DNA of 64,000 bases from Nostoc cf. commune SO-36 (GTDB lineage: Bacteria > Cyanobacteriota > Cyanobacteriia > Cyanobacteriales > Nostocaceae). The position numbers were made by a program, and so were the translations under genes. The stretch is taken from positions 434,001 through 498,000 of the forward strand of contig NZ_AP025732.1 of NCBI RefSeq assembly GCF_023734775.1, in the 5' to 3' direction. Position 1 is the first letter of the stretch, and every line of letters begins with the position of its first letter. Below the pieces are notes generated by a model, which saw nothing but the letters and a program-made list of their open reading frames with translations, was not told the origin of the DNA and made no database searches. Shown in pieces: positions 16,366 through 24,803 of the stretch.

Positions 16366-18038
16366 ATGTTGGACATACGGACGCTACTTATCATCGATGA
16401 TAGTGCCGCAGATCGGAAAATTTATCGTCGATATCTTTTGAAAGATCCGCACCAGTCCTACCAGATTTTGGAGGCAGACTGTGCAGAAGAAGGACTTGCT
16501 TTGTGCCAAAAAGTACCCTGCGATGTGATTCTGCTGGATTTTTGCCTACCTGATATGAGTGGGTTAGAACTCTTCGATCAGATGCAGCAGGAGATATTTA
16601 AAACTTCTGTGCCAGTGATTATGTTGACAGGGCGGGGTGATGAAGAGATCGCTGTGCAAGTAATGAAACGGGGTGCTTTAGATTATTTAGTCAAGCAACA
16701 TCTGACACAAGATGTACTGCAACTAGCAGTCCGTAATGCCATTAGACAATCGTCCTTGCAAGCCCAACTGATCAAAACTCAAGAGCGTCAACGCCTAATT
16801 GCCACGACTGCTTTACGAATTCGCCAGTCTCTAAACTTAGAGCAAATTTTGAATACAGCTGTAGCCGAAGTACAGCAACTTCTGAAGTGCGATCGCGTGA
16901 TGGTATATCAGTTCGCCCAGATACAGATGGTAAAATAGTTGCCTCATCAGTAGCAGTGTGCGATCGCATTGAGGCTGGGGACAATGGCACAAGGATACAA
17001 GGAGACAGAGTATTGATAACTAGGGAAGAGTTTTCCCAATCCCCAATTCCTTATATCTATGAGCTAGGTTTGTGTAATTGTGTCAGCCTAAAAGAGCAAT
17101 TTAATACTAAGGCAAGTCTGGTGGTTCCCATTAATCTGAGTAACAATGGGAACCCAACCCCCAAACTTTGGGGTTTATTGATTGCTCACCATAATTCTGG
17201 GGAGCGACAGTGGCAAACTGATGATGTAGAGATGCTCAACGAAGTTTCAGTGCAATTAGCGATCGCTATCCAACAGGCAGAATTGCTAGCCCAAACTCAA
17301 GCAGCCCTTGCCAAAGAAAAGCAACTAAATATATTTAAATCTCAAATTATTGCAACGGTTTCCCATGAATATCGAACGCCGCTAACTTCAATTCTTGCTG
17401 CTGCATCAACTTTGGTAAAACATAGCCAGCAACTAGACGAGTCTAAACAGCAGAGGTTTTTGGGAATCATTGAACAGAAAACAAGGTATATGTCCAAACT
17501 CGTGGATGATATGCTTTTGGTTAACCAATTGGAACTAGGAAAACCTGAGTTTAAACCAATTGCATTAGATTTGCTACAATTTTTTTCTGACCTTATAGAA
17601 CAAGAGCGAGAAACAGCAGGCGATCGCCACGAATTAATTTTTAAAATTACAGGAAATAACCACGGATTTTGGGGCGATCGCGGACTTTTGCAGCAGATTT
17701 TTATTAACTTAATGTCCAATGCAATTAAGTACTCTCCAGATGGAGGTACTGTGGAATTCCACCTCGTTGGCAAAGAATCAGAAGTTATCTTTTATATCAA
17801 AGATCAGGGAATCGGTATCCCGATCGCAGATCAAGAAAATTTATTTCAATCTTTCAGTCGTGGAAGTAACGTTGACACAATTCCTGGTACAGGTTTGGGG
17901 CTAGCGATCGCTAAAGCTTGTGTGGAGTTACATGGTGGCAATATTACCTTGTCTAGTGAAGTGGGGCAAGGAACTAAAGTTACAGTTAGCTTACCGAAGA
18001 TATCCCCAACTGGTCAACTATCCCCATCATCTACTTAA
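16366..18038 (+). pseudogene. Receiver-GAF-histidine kinase, split by a -1 frameshift
   Basis: Two overlapping frames make one protein. Frame 1 (16366-16938) has a receiver domain (LLIIDDSAADRK, ILLDFCLPDMSG, IMLTGRG, DYLVKQ), then a helix and the start of a GAF domain, LLKCDRVMVYQF. Frame 2 resumes at once as RPDTDGKIVASSV, finishes the GAF domain, and continues into HisKA (TVSHEYRTPLTS) and HATPase (NLMSNAIKYSPDGG, DQGIGIP, GTGLGLAIA). Homologous GAF domains read VYQFxPD, so one T is missing from the TT at 16912-16913. It follows the phytochrome operon. The lesion may be real or a base-call error; without it the protein is about 557 residues and intact. Confidence 0.85.
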
Positions 18039-18200
18039 CGACTTGCAAAAAATAAGTTATCCCCAATTATTTTACGTAACCTGCCGATTTTATGCAGCGA
18101 TCGCACTACCATCAGAATTAATAGGAGCATATAGCGATCGCAATTTCATATCCCCAGCTTCAGATATTTTAATTCTAATGTAGTCTCCGAAATAGCAAAT

Positions 18201-18515
18201 GCGAACCCCGGAGTAGCAAATGCGAACCCCGGAGTAACAAATGCGAACCCCGGAGTAACAAATGCGAACCCCGGAGTAACAAATGCGAACCCCGGAGTAA
18301 CAAATGCGAACCCCGGAGTAACAAATGCGAACCCCGGAGTAACAAATGCGAACCCCGAAATAACAAATGCGAACCCCGAAATAACAAATGCGAACCCCGA
18401 AATAACAAATGCGAACCCCGAAATAACAAATGCGAACCCTGAAGTAACAAATGCGAACCCTGAAGTAACAAATGCGAACCCCGAAGTAACAAATGCGAAC
18501 CTCGAAATAACAAAT
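18201..18515. repeat. 21-bp tandem array, 15 units
   Basis: Fifteen uninterrupted units of GCGAACCCCGGAGTAACAAAT. Variants occur in blocks: units 1-7 carry CCCCGGAGT, 8-11 CCCCGAAAT, 12-13 CCCTGAAGT, then CCCCGAAGT and CTCGAAAT. Because 21 is divisible by 3, the minus strand stays open in two frames as heptapeptide repeats, but no start site or domain supports translation. It ends about 110 bp before the DGR target operon. Confidence 0.95.
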
Positions 18516-18624
18516 GCGTTGGCGTAGCCCGCCGCAGGTATCGCTCCCCGGATATTTACTAAACTAGCCAGAATTAACGATACAATCATTAAAAAATACC
18601 CAAAAAATACTTAAGCGATTCATC

Positions 18625-19032
18625 ATGGCAGCAATATCTAATGTTCAGGTGACGATTTCTCTAGCTGAACTAGGTTTAGACGATGAGGAATTGCAAACAG
18701 AAGTAGAAAATTTATTACCTCAGTTAAGAGAAGTAGATGGCGTAGAAGATGCAGATTTAGTTGCAGTGGAAAACGCACCCAAGGGTACAAAGAGCATCAG
18801 TGGCTTTGTGTGGGGGTTGTTAAATGCACAAGTTAACGCCGCTAATATTAAAACTTTGTTTAATTTTCTAGGCGATCGCTTCGGCAACAAACCAATTAAG
18901 CTATTGGTTAAAGCCAGTGCTGATGGCAGTAGAGAACTCAACCTAGAAGCCAGCAGCCGCGAAGAGTTTGAATTTGCTCTCCAAAAAGCACAAGAATTTA
19001 TCAAAAATCAATCAAACAGCAACGATGGTTAA
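18625..19032 (+). CDS. EACC1-like effector-associated protein
   Basis: A 135-residue alpha/beta protein. The N-terminus is ISNVQVTISLAELG with an acidic helix (DDEELQTEVENLLPQLREVD). The central VWGLLNAQVNAANIKTLFNF and the C-terminal strand-helix (IKLLVKASADGSRELNLEASS) resemble effector-associated constant component 1 (EACC1), a small partner encoded beside caspase-like effectors in bacterial conflict systems. The assignment is by pattern and gene context only. It overlaps the caspase gene by 8 bp (ATGGTTAA), so the two are translationally coupled. Confidence 0.65.
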   Translation: MAAISNVQVTISLAELGLDDEELQTEVENLLPQLREVDGVEDADLVAVENAPKGTKSISGFVWGLLNAQVNAANIKTLFNFLGDRFGNKPIKLLVKASADGSRELNLEASSREEFEFALQKAQEFIKNQSNSNDG

Positions 19033-20956
19033 GAAGATAGCACTGCTAATCGGGATTAGCGAATACGAACCAGGACTAGCAGCGCTACCCAAGGCTGTAA
19101 ATGATGTTGAAGCGATGGAGCGAGTTTTAGTAAACACCGAAATCGGTGGTTTTGCTCCAGGGGATGTCACGGTGCTAAAAAATCCCCAAAAGCCAGATAT
19201 GGAAAGAGAAATTTATAACTTTTATGCTAATTCTGATAAAGATGACTTGCTGTTGCTTTACTTTTCTGGTCATGGCGTGACATTACAAAATGGCGACTTT
19301 TACTTTTCGACTCGCGGAACTCAAAAAAATCAGAATCAATTGCTCCCATACACAGCCATAGTCGCCAAATATGTACACGACTCAATTAACAGCAGCAAAT
19401 CTAAGCGACAGGTAGTAATTTTAGATTGCTGCTTTAGTGCTGCTTTTGCCAGAGGTGTTACAGCCAAAGATATTGGTGTTGATAATATTGACTTGCAAAA
19501 GCAATTAGGCGGTGAGGGAAGAGCAATTCTCACAGCTTGCACCTCAACACAAAAAGCTTATGAATCTGATGACTCAAACTTGTCGATTTACACTAAATAT
19601 TTGATAGAAGGGCTTGAGAAAGGTACAGCCGATAAGGACGGGGATGGTTTGATTGCGGTGGATGAGTTGCATGACTTTGCCAAAAGCAAAGTGCAAGAAG
19701 AATCTCCCGACATGACGCCAGAGTTATATTACATAAAAAAGGGTGAACCGATTTTTCTGGCGAAGTCACCCAAGGATGATCCTAAACTAAAGTATCGTAA
19801 GGAAGTTGAGATAATTGCTCTTGACGATGAAGGAGAGATTTCTGATATTAACCGCGATTATCTGGATGAGTTTCGGAAGAAGTTAAAATCACCTAAATTT
19901 GAATTATCTGTTGATGACGCTAATGCAATTGAATTTGAGGTTCTCGAACCTTATCGCAAACGCCAGGAAAAATTGCAACGTTATGAGCAAACATTTTCTC
20001 GACTCAAACAGTATCCACCTAGTCAGAAACAGCGCAATGCTTTAAAACGCTTGCAAGATATTTTAAGTTTGAGAGAAGAAGATGTAGCACCAATAGAAGC
20101 AAGGTTTATTAATCAACAAAAACCATCTGAACCTGTTCTAGAAAATGAACCTAATCAATTTGAGTTTGACATCGTGAAGGTGGATGCTCAAGGACAAACC
20201 ATCAACAGCAGTAAAGGACGCGCCAAGTTTTTTAGAGAAAGCTTGGGTAATGACGTAGTTCTGGAAATGGTGTCAATTCCTGGTGGTGAATTTCTCATGG
20301 GTTCACCAGAGAGTGAGCCAGAAAGAACTAGCGATGAAAGTCCACAGCACTCCGTCACCATTCAACCCTTTTTTATGGGTAAATTTCCCGTAACTCAGAG
20401 CCAATGGAAAGCCGTTGCTGCTTTACCCAAGGTTAATATTGATTTAAATCCCGAACCATCCAATTTTCAAGGTGCTAATCGACCTGTTGAACAGGTTTCT
20501 TGGGATGATGCAATTGAGTTTTGCGCTCGGCTATCTAAAAAGACTCAAGAAACCTATCGCTTACCCAGTGAGGCAGAATGGGAATATGCATGTCGTGCGG
20601 GAACGACTACGCCGTTTTATTTTGGCGAAACGATTACAACTGATTTAGCGAATTACCAAGTCCAGTATGGGGAAACAACAGATGTAGGGAAATTTCCTGC
20701 CAACCCCTTTGGTTTATTTGATATGCATGGTAATATATGGGAATGGTGTCAGGATGAGTGGCACAAAAATTATAACGGAGCGCCAAAAAACGGAAGCGCT
20801 TGGTTAGCTGATAATAATCAAGATCGGCTGCTGCGTGGTGGTTCTTGGCTCAGCGATACCAGGTCTTGCCGCTCGGCGTATCGCGGCTATTACGCGCGTG
20901 TCAATCGTAACGGCAGCGTGGGTTTTCGGGTTGTGTTGGTTCGTGGCAGGACTTAG
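19025..20956 (+). CDS. Caspase-like protease fused to FGE/C-type-lectin domain; DGR target protein
   Basis: 643 residues from ATG 19025. The N-terminal caspase-like C14 domain (1-250) has His83 in YFSGHG and Cys136 in ILDCCFSAAF. The middle (about 255-375) has paired helical motifs, DDANAIEFEVLEPYRKRQEKL and RLQDILSLREEDVAPIEARF, seen as linkers in cyanobacterial effector proteins. The C-terminus (about 410-640) is a formylglycine-generating-enzyme-like domain: MVSIPGGEFLMGSP, YRLPSEAEWEYACRAG, GLFDMHGNIWEWCQDEW and LLRGGSW. Its last ~43 residues are encoded by the VR matching a downstream TR. FGE-type folds are known DGR display scaffolds. The inferred role is a recognition-triggered protease. 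Confidence 0.93.
   Translation: MVKKIALLIGISEYEPGLAALPKAVNDVEAMERVLVNTEIGGFAPGDVTVLKNPQKPDMEREIYNFYANSDKDDLLLLYFSGHGVTLQNGDFYFSTRGTQKNQNQLLPYTAIVAKYVHDSINSSKSKRQVVILDCCFSAAFARGVTAKDIGVDNIDLQKQLGGEGRAILTACTSTQKAYESDDSNLSIYTKYLIEGLEKGTADKDGDGLIAVDELHDFAKSKVQEESPDMTPELYYIKKGEPIFLAKSPKDDPKLKYRKEVEIIALDDEGEISDINRDYLDEFRKKLKSPKFELSVDDANAIEFEVLEPYRKRQEKLQRYEQTFSRLKQYPPSQKQRNALKRLQDILSLREEDVAPIEARFINQQKPSEPVLENEPNQFEFDIVKVDAQGQTINSSKGRAKFFRESLGNDVVLEMVSIPGGEFLMGSPESEPERTSDESPQHSVTIQPFFMGKFPVTQSQWKAVAALPKVNIDLNPEPSNFQGANRPVEQVSWDDAIEFCARLSKKTQETYRLPSEAEWEYACRAGTTTPFYFGETITTDLANYQVQYGETTDVGKFPANPFGLFDMHGNIWEWCQDEWHKNYNGAPKNGSAWLADNNQDRLLRGGSWLSDTRSCRSAYRGYYARVNRNGSVGFRVVLVRGRT
20823..20949 (+). repeat. 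DGR variable repeat (VR)
   Basis: 127 bp that align without gaps to the TR at 22632-22758, offset 1809 bp. There are 16 mismatches, 14 of them at adenines of the TR. It encodes the diversified C-terminus of the caspase-FGE protein: the template peptide [11 protein letters not shown] has become SWLSDTRSCRS, and [16 protein letters not shown] has become YRGYYARVNRNGSVGF. The near-invariant 3' part (GTGGGTTTTCGG...TTGTGTTGGTTCGTGGCAG) is where the initiation-of-mutagenic-homology element should lie. Confidence 0.96.
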
Positions 20957-21059
20957 TAGCCCTTTACACTATTGCCCTTTAGCACTCTGCTCTTTATTTC
21001 TTCACCCTTCTTAATGTCTCGCGCTCTGCGCGATCAATTTTTTATTTAATTTTGTATGG

Positions 21060-21413
21060 ATGAGTGATTTACCAATAATACAAAAAACTTACGATTTAAT
21101 CAAGTGGTATGTACCAATTTTAAATCGTCTTCCTAGAGATCATAAATTTTTGCTAGGAAATCGGATTATTACAGAACTATACAATTTATTAGATGTTCTG
21201 ATCATAGCACGGTATGCTAAAGAGAAATTAGCCCATTTAGAATTATTGAATAGTAAGTTAGATATTTTGCGCTATCAAACTCGTTTACTTTTAGAATTTA
21301 ACTTAATTCAGACAGAACGTTATGAATATGCTCAAAAACTTTTAAATGAGATTGGCACTGATTTGGGTGGATGGATAAAACAGCAAAAAATTAAACCAGG
21401 TATTTCCAATTAA
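21060..21413 (+). CDS. avd: DGR accessory variability determinant (Avd)
   Basis: A 117-residue all-helical protein, as expected for the Avd four-helix bundle. It starts [33 protein letters not shown], typical of Avd/23S-rRNA-intervening-sequence-like proteins, and continues [20 protein letters not shown], a lysine-rich RNA-facing helix. Avd forms a pentamer that binds the reverse transcriptase and TR RNA and is needed for mutagenic retrohoming. It lies 103 bp after the target gene and before the RT, intact. Confidence 0.92.
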   Translation: MSDLPIIQKTYDLIKWYVPILNRLPRDHKFLLGNRIITELYNLLDVLIIARYAKEKLAHLELLNSKLDILRYQTRLLLEFNLIQTERYEYAQKLLNEIGTDLGGWIKQQKIKPGISN

Positions 21414-21456
21414 AAAATATTCCACCAGCAACTTTAGAATGAAATTATTAATAACC

Positions 21457-21513
21457 CAGGCGATTAGAAATCGCGGCTACACAGACAAAACCCACCTGCG
21501 TGGGTTAATTTAA
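21457..21513. repeat. Short hairpin repeat between avd and RT
   Basis: The hairpin AACCCAC-CTGC-GTGGGTT sits in a context (AATCGCGGCTACACAGAC) that looks like a common Nostoc interspersed repeat. It lies directly before the RT start codon and could affect its expression. Confidence 0.5.
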
Positions 21514-22614
21514 ATGAAACGATATGGAAATCTTTGGAATGAAATTATAGCATTTGAGAATTTGCTATCAGCCGCCCAGCAAGCACAACGGGGTAAAACG
21601 TTTTCGAGAGAATGTTTTAGAGTTTAATTACAATCTAGAGCAAGAGTTATTTCAACTGCAAGAAGAATTACAGTTCAAAAACATACCGTCCTGGAAACTA
21701 CACCACATTTCAAATTTTTGAACCCAAACTGCGAATAATTTCAGCCGCTCCTTATCGTGACAGAGTTGTGCATCATGCTCTGTGTAACGTCATTTTTCCC
21801 ATATTTGAACGCACATTTATCAGCGATTCCTACGCAAATCGTGTTGGTTTTGGCTCTCACCGCGCTTTACATCGCTTTACTAAATTTGCTCGTTCCAGCC
21901 GTTATGTTCTGCAAGCTGATATTCGTAAATATTTTCCTAGTATCGACCATGAAATATTGAAATCACTGATATATCGTAAAATTAAATGTCCTGATATACT
22001 CTGGTTAATCAATACCATTATTGATAGTAGCAATCATCAAGAGCCAGTACTTAATTATTTTATTGGAGATGATTTACTCACACCTCTTGAAAGAAGACAT
22101 GGTATACCAATTGGCAATCTAACCAGCCAATTTTTTGCAAATATATATCTAAATAGCTTTGACCATTTTGTTAAAGAACAAATCAAAGCATCTCAATATA
22201 TTCGTTATGTAGACGATTTTGCCTTATTTTCAGATGACAAAGTGTTTTTGCAAAACGCCAGAGTTAGAATAGAGGAATATCTTGCAGCTTTAAGAGTTAA
22301 AATGCATCCAATCAAAAGCCAATTGTTTGAACCAAAACACGGACGCTAATTTTGTTGGATTTCGCCTTTTACCAGACCGGATTAGGGTACGCAGTGATAA
22401 TCTGCGTCTGGCAAGAAAAAGATTACGGAAAATGCTCTGCGACTATCATCAAAGAAAAATTGAATATGAAAAAATGTGTGAATCAATGCAGAGTTGGGTT
22501 GCCCACTTAAAGCATGGTAATACATGGCAGTTGCGCCAGCAAATATTTATTACTTGGCAATTAGAAAATGTTGTAAGTCAATTCTCTACTTCCGAGTCTA
22601 TTGTGTTAATGTAA
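21514..22614 (+). pseudogene. DGR reverse transcriptase, three +1 frameshifts
   Basis: Read across frames from ATG 21514 (MKRYGNLWNEIIAFENLLSA) this is a full DGR-type RT. It has [37 protein letters not shown] (first catalytic Asp), the DGR-diagnostic [10 protein letters not shown] in place of group II QGxxxSP, and the YVDD box in [11 protein letters not shown]. Its end is NFVGFRLLPDRIRVR plus a C-terminal thumb. Three extra bases break it: one A near 21600 (AAAACG for AAACG), one A near 21680 (AAAAACATAC for AAAACATAC) and one C near 22345 (GGACGCTAAT for GGAGCTAAT-like). All key motifs are intact apart from these. It is either recently inactivated or affected by sequence error. Confidence 0.93.
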
Positions 22615-22631
22615 ACAATGGGGTAGGCGAC

Positions 22632-22758
22632 ATCGGCTGCTGCGTGGTGGTTCGTGGAACAACAATCCCAGGAATTGCCGCTCGGCGTATCGCAACTATA
22701 ACGCGCGTGACAATCGTAACAACAACGTGGGTTTTCGGATTGTGTTGGTTCGTGGCAG
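22632..22758 (+). repeat. DGR template repeat (TR)
   Basis: 127 bp, the non-coding template for VR diversification, 17 bp after the RT stop. It is rich in AAC/AAT codons in the VR frame (N-N-N, N, N, N, D-N, N-N-N), which give wide residue choice when adenines are randomised. Differences to VR are listed under the findings. The order VR-avd-RT-TR puts TR after the RT, a less usual arrangement. The following sequence to about 22910 may be part of the TR RNA. Confidence 0.96.
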
Positions 22759-22986
22759 TACTCTTTTGTGTCAGAACTGGTGAATGGGAATTCATCGGGC
22801 GTACCAAAAAAGAGTCCAGGCCTAATCCAGTGAGGTTGATGACGATCTCCGAATATAAAACCGAGTCGGATAGCTGGTAGGCTGTAAAGGTCGAACAGTT
22901 GTCCGATTCACCTAATTTTAAAGTAATTTCGACTGCTTATAATATCTGCCTTACGTCTTTTATTACTCTGAAAAAATAAAATATTT

Positions 22987-23066
22987 GTAGGTTGGGTTGA
23001 ACTTTAGTAAAACCCAACAAAATCAAGAATTCTTACTGTTGGGTTTCCTTCCTCAACCCAACCTAC
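22987..23066. repeat. Nested inverted repeat (GTAGGTTGGGTTGA / TCAACCCAACCTAC)
   Basis: Outer arms of 14 bp at 22987-23000 and 23053-23066 match perfectly. Inner arms AAACCCAACA / TGTTGGGTTT nest within them. The whole 80 bp can fold as one long hairpin. It separates the DGR from the cobalamin locus and may act as a bidirectional terminator or a REP-like element. Confidence 0.7.
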
Positions 23067-23149
23067 CGCTAGCTAGATAAATGATCAATATTAGTTATTG
23101 CGATCGCACGACGTTTCGTATTCTCAGATGAGCCTAGTGTATGATTAAT

Positions 23150-23304
23150 AAGGTTAATCGGTTCTGGTGGGAGTCAGCTACCAGAGGTAACGGGGAAAGT
23201 TCGGTGCAAATCCGGCGCTGTCCCGCAACTGTGAACCAATTTGAGGTTAAGTAACTAAGTAATCGAAAATCCCAAATTGAGTAAGTCAGGATGCCCGCCG
23301 AAAT
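23150..23304 (+). promoter_or_regulatory. Cobalamin (AdoCbl) riboswitch
   Basis: Conserved elements occur in order: a 5' stem with GGTTCTGGTGGGAG, a GTAACGGGGAAAG core, GGTGCAAATCCGGCGCTGTC, CCCGCAACTGTGA (B12 box region), then GTAAGTCAGGATGCCCGCC closing P1. This is the cobalamin riboswitch consensus. It lies 35 bp before the DUF1636 gene and should switch off that gene and cobK when B12 is plentiful. Confidence 0.95.
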
Positions 23305-23338
23305 AAATTTATCAATTCCACATCTCTGCGAGGTACAG

Positions 23339-23755
23339 ATGACTACTACTGTAAATATTTCCCCAACTAGCCCCTTGGGTGTTGCTGAACATACTTTATT
23401 TGTTTGCAAAACTTGTGCCAGTACTTGGCAAGATGGAAAACGCTTAGGTGAAAGTGGTGGTCAAAAACTTCTACACCAACTTCAGCAGCTTGCACAAGAT
23501 TGGGATTTACGAGATCAATTCCCAATTCAAGAAGTTGAATGCATGAGTGCCTGTAATCGTTCTTGTGTAGTCGCCTTTTCTGCTAAAGGCAAATTAACAT
23601 ATTTATTTGGTGATTTAGCCGTTGATGATAGTGCATCTGCGGTACTGGAATGTGCTAGCCAATACTATGCTAAAGCAGATGGTTTACTACCTTGGTCAGA
23701 GCGTCCAGAAGCGTTAAAAAAAGGCATTTTGGCAAAGATTCCATCTTTATCTTAA
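23339..23755 (+). CDS. DUF1636 ferredoxin-like [2Fe-2S] protein
   Basis: 138 residues from ATG 23339 (GAGGT just upstream); an in-frame ATG at 23291 lies inside the riboswitch and is rejected. It is a thioredoxin-like metal-binding protein with cysteine sets LFVCKTCASTW and VECMSACNRSC, matching DUF1636. Family members are often under cobalamin riboswitches and beside B12 genes, and a role in corrin-ring or cobalt metabolism is inferred from that. The stop overlaps or abuts the cobK start (TAATGATG), so the two form an operon. Confidence 0.88.
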   Translation: MTTTVNISPTSPLGVAEHTLFVCKTCASTWQDGKRLGESGGQKLLHQLQQLAQDWDLRDQFPIQEVECMSACNRSCVVAFSAKGKLTYLFGDLAVDDSASAVLECASQYYAKADGLLPWSERPEALKKGILAKIPSLS

Positions 23756-23757
23756 TG

Positions 23758-24492
23758 ATGCGCGTTTTGATTTTGGGTGGGACGGGAGATGCCGCAGAAT
23801 TAGCTGCCATTGCGACTAGCCAAGGGTTAGAAGTAATTACGTCTCTAGCTGGGCGCACTCGTGAACCTTCAATACCGTTGGGTGATTTACGGGTTGGAGG
23901 CTTTGGCGGTGTGGCTGGATTGGCTAGCTATCTGCGAGTTATGCAAATCGACTTATTAATTGATGCAACCCATCCTTTTGCTAATCAGATTTCCTTCAAT
24001 GCGGCAGATGCGGCAGCAGAAGTTGGAGTACCCCGTCTGATGTTAATTCGTCCGCCTTGGGAAAAAGTCAGTGGCGATCGCTGGATTGAAGTTGATAGCG
24101 TTGAAGCCGCAGCAGCATCTCTGCAAAACCAAGCACAGCGAGTATTTTTGACAGTTGGTAGGCAAGAACTTGCCGCTTTTGCTCACCTAGATAAAATTTG
24201 GTTTCTAATGCGGATGATTGACCCTCCTGGCAATGATGCTTTGCTGCCGCCGGGGATGGTATTGTGCGATCGCGGGCCATTTACTTTGAATAATGAAAGG
24301 CAAATCTTGATTCACAACAACATTGATACGATTGTGAGTAAAAATAGCGGTGGCGATGCCACAAAGCCCAAGATTATTGCCGCGCGAGAACTAAGCGTGA
24401 AGGTTGTGATGGTAAATCGTCCAGCCATACCGCCAGGGGAGCAGGTTAGTAATGTTGATGCTGCTTTGGCATGGCTATTTGAGCGGTGCTAG
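23758..24492 (+). CDS. cobK: Precorrin-6A reductase
   Basis: About 244 residues, starting at ATG 23758 (or the ATG overlapping the upstream stop at 23755). Motifs are MRVLILGGTGDAAELA, ITSLAGRT, VRVGGFGG-like LRVGGFGGVAGLASYL, DATHPFANQIS, and the late IVSKNSGGDATKPKIIAARE. These match CobK/CbiJ, which reduces precorrin-6A to dihydroprecorrin-6 with NAD(P)H in corrin-ring synthesis. It sits behind a B12 riboswitch, consistent with feedback control. CobS of the same pathway is encoded at 58 kb. Confidence 0.92.
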   Translation: MRVLILGGTGDAAELAAIATSQGLEVITSLAGRTREPSIPLGDLRVGGFGGVAGLASYLRVMQIDLLIDATHPFANQISFNAADAAAEVGVPRLMLIRPPWEKVSGDRWIEVDSVEAAAASLQNQAQRVFLTVGRQELAAFAHLDKIWFLMRMIDPPGNDALLPPGMVLCDRGPFTLNNERQILIHNNIDTIVSKNSGGDATKPKIIAARELSVKVVMVNRPAIPPGEQVSNVDAALAWLFERC

Positions 24493-24803
24493 TAGGTTAT
24501 ATCGTTCTGGAATTATCCTTGTGGAATAAATAATCACTACTTGTACCAATTTCCGTATAATACACGGGAACCTTCTAGAAGATTGGCGATCGCGCTAACG
24601 ATTATCCATGAAAAATCTTTTTAAACTCCTAAATTGACGATAAAAATTGTGATGTTTCTATAGGCTCTTTGAGACAATACAGATGAAAGTAATATAGCAA
24701 CAGTGGTATTTTTGCATTCAAATTGATACCGTAATTTTGTCTAGAGATAGAATTCTATTGTCTCTGCCAACGATAGATTAATTTTTAAAAGGAGTTTGCT
24801 GTC
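24493..24803. other. Intergenic region, no feature recognised
   Basis: 311 bp between cobK and the inositol-monophosphatase-like gene. A Shine-Dalgarno AAAAGGAG precedes the next ATG at 24804. No repeat or hairpin of note. Confidence 0.4.

Noticed and set aside
16203..16400. 65-residue frame before the hybrid kinase
   Set aside because: Hydrophobic AT-rich translation with no family match; overlaps the receiver-domain start.
18201..18515. Possible CRISPR array
   Set aside because: Units are contiguous 21-mers with no unique spacers and no cas genes; the same holds for 26745-26889.
18146..18589. 147- and 112-residue minus-strand open frames of heptapeptide repeats
   Set aside because: They exist only because a 21-bp repeat keeps frames open; two overlapping frames are equally open and neither has a supported start.
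22524..22880. Open frame overlapping the template repeat
   Set aside because: TR is a non-coding template; the frame merely resembles the VR reading in part and has no independent start signal.
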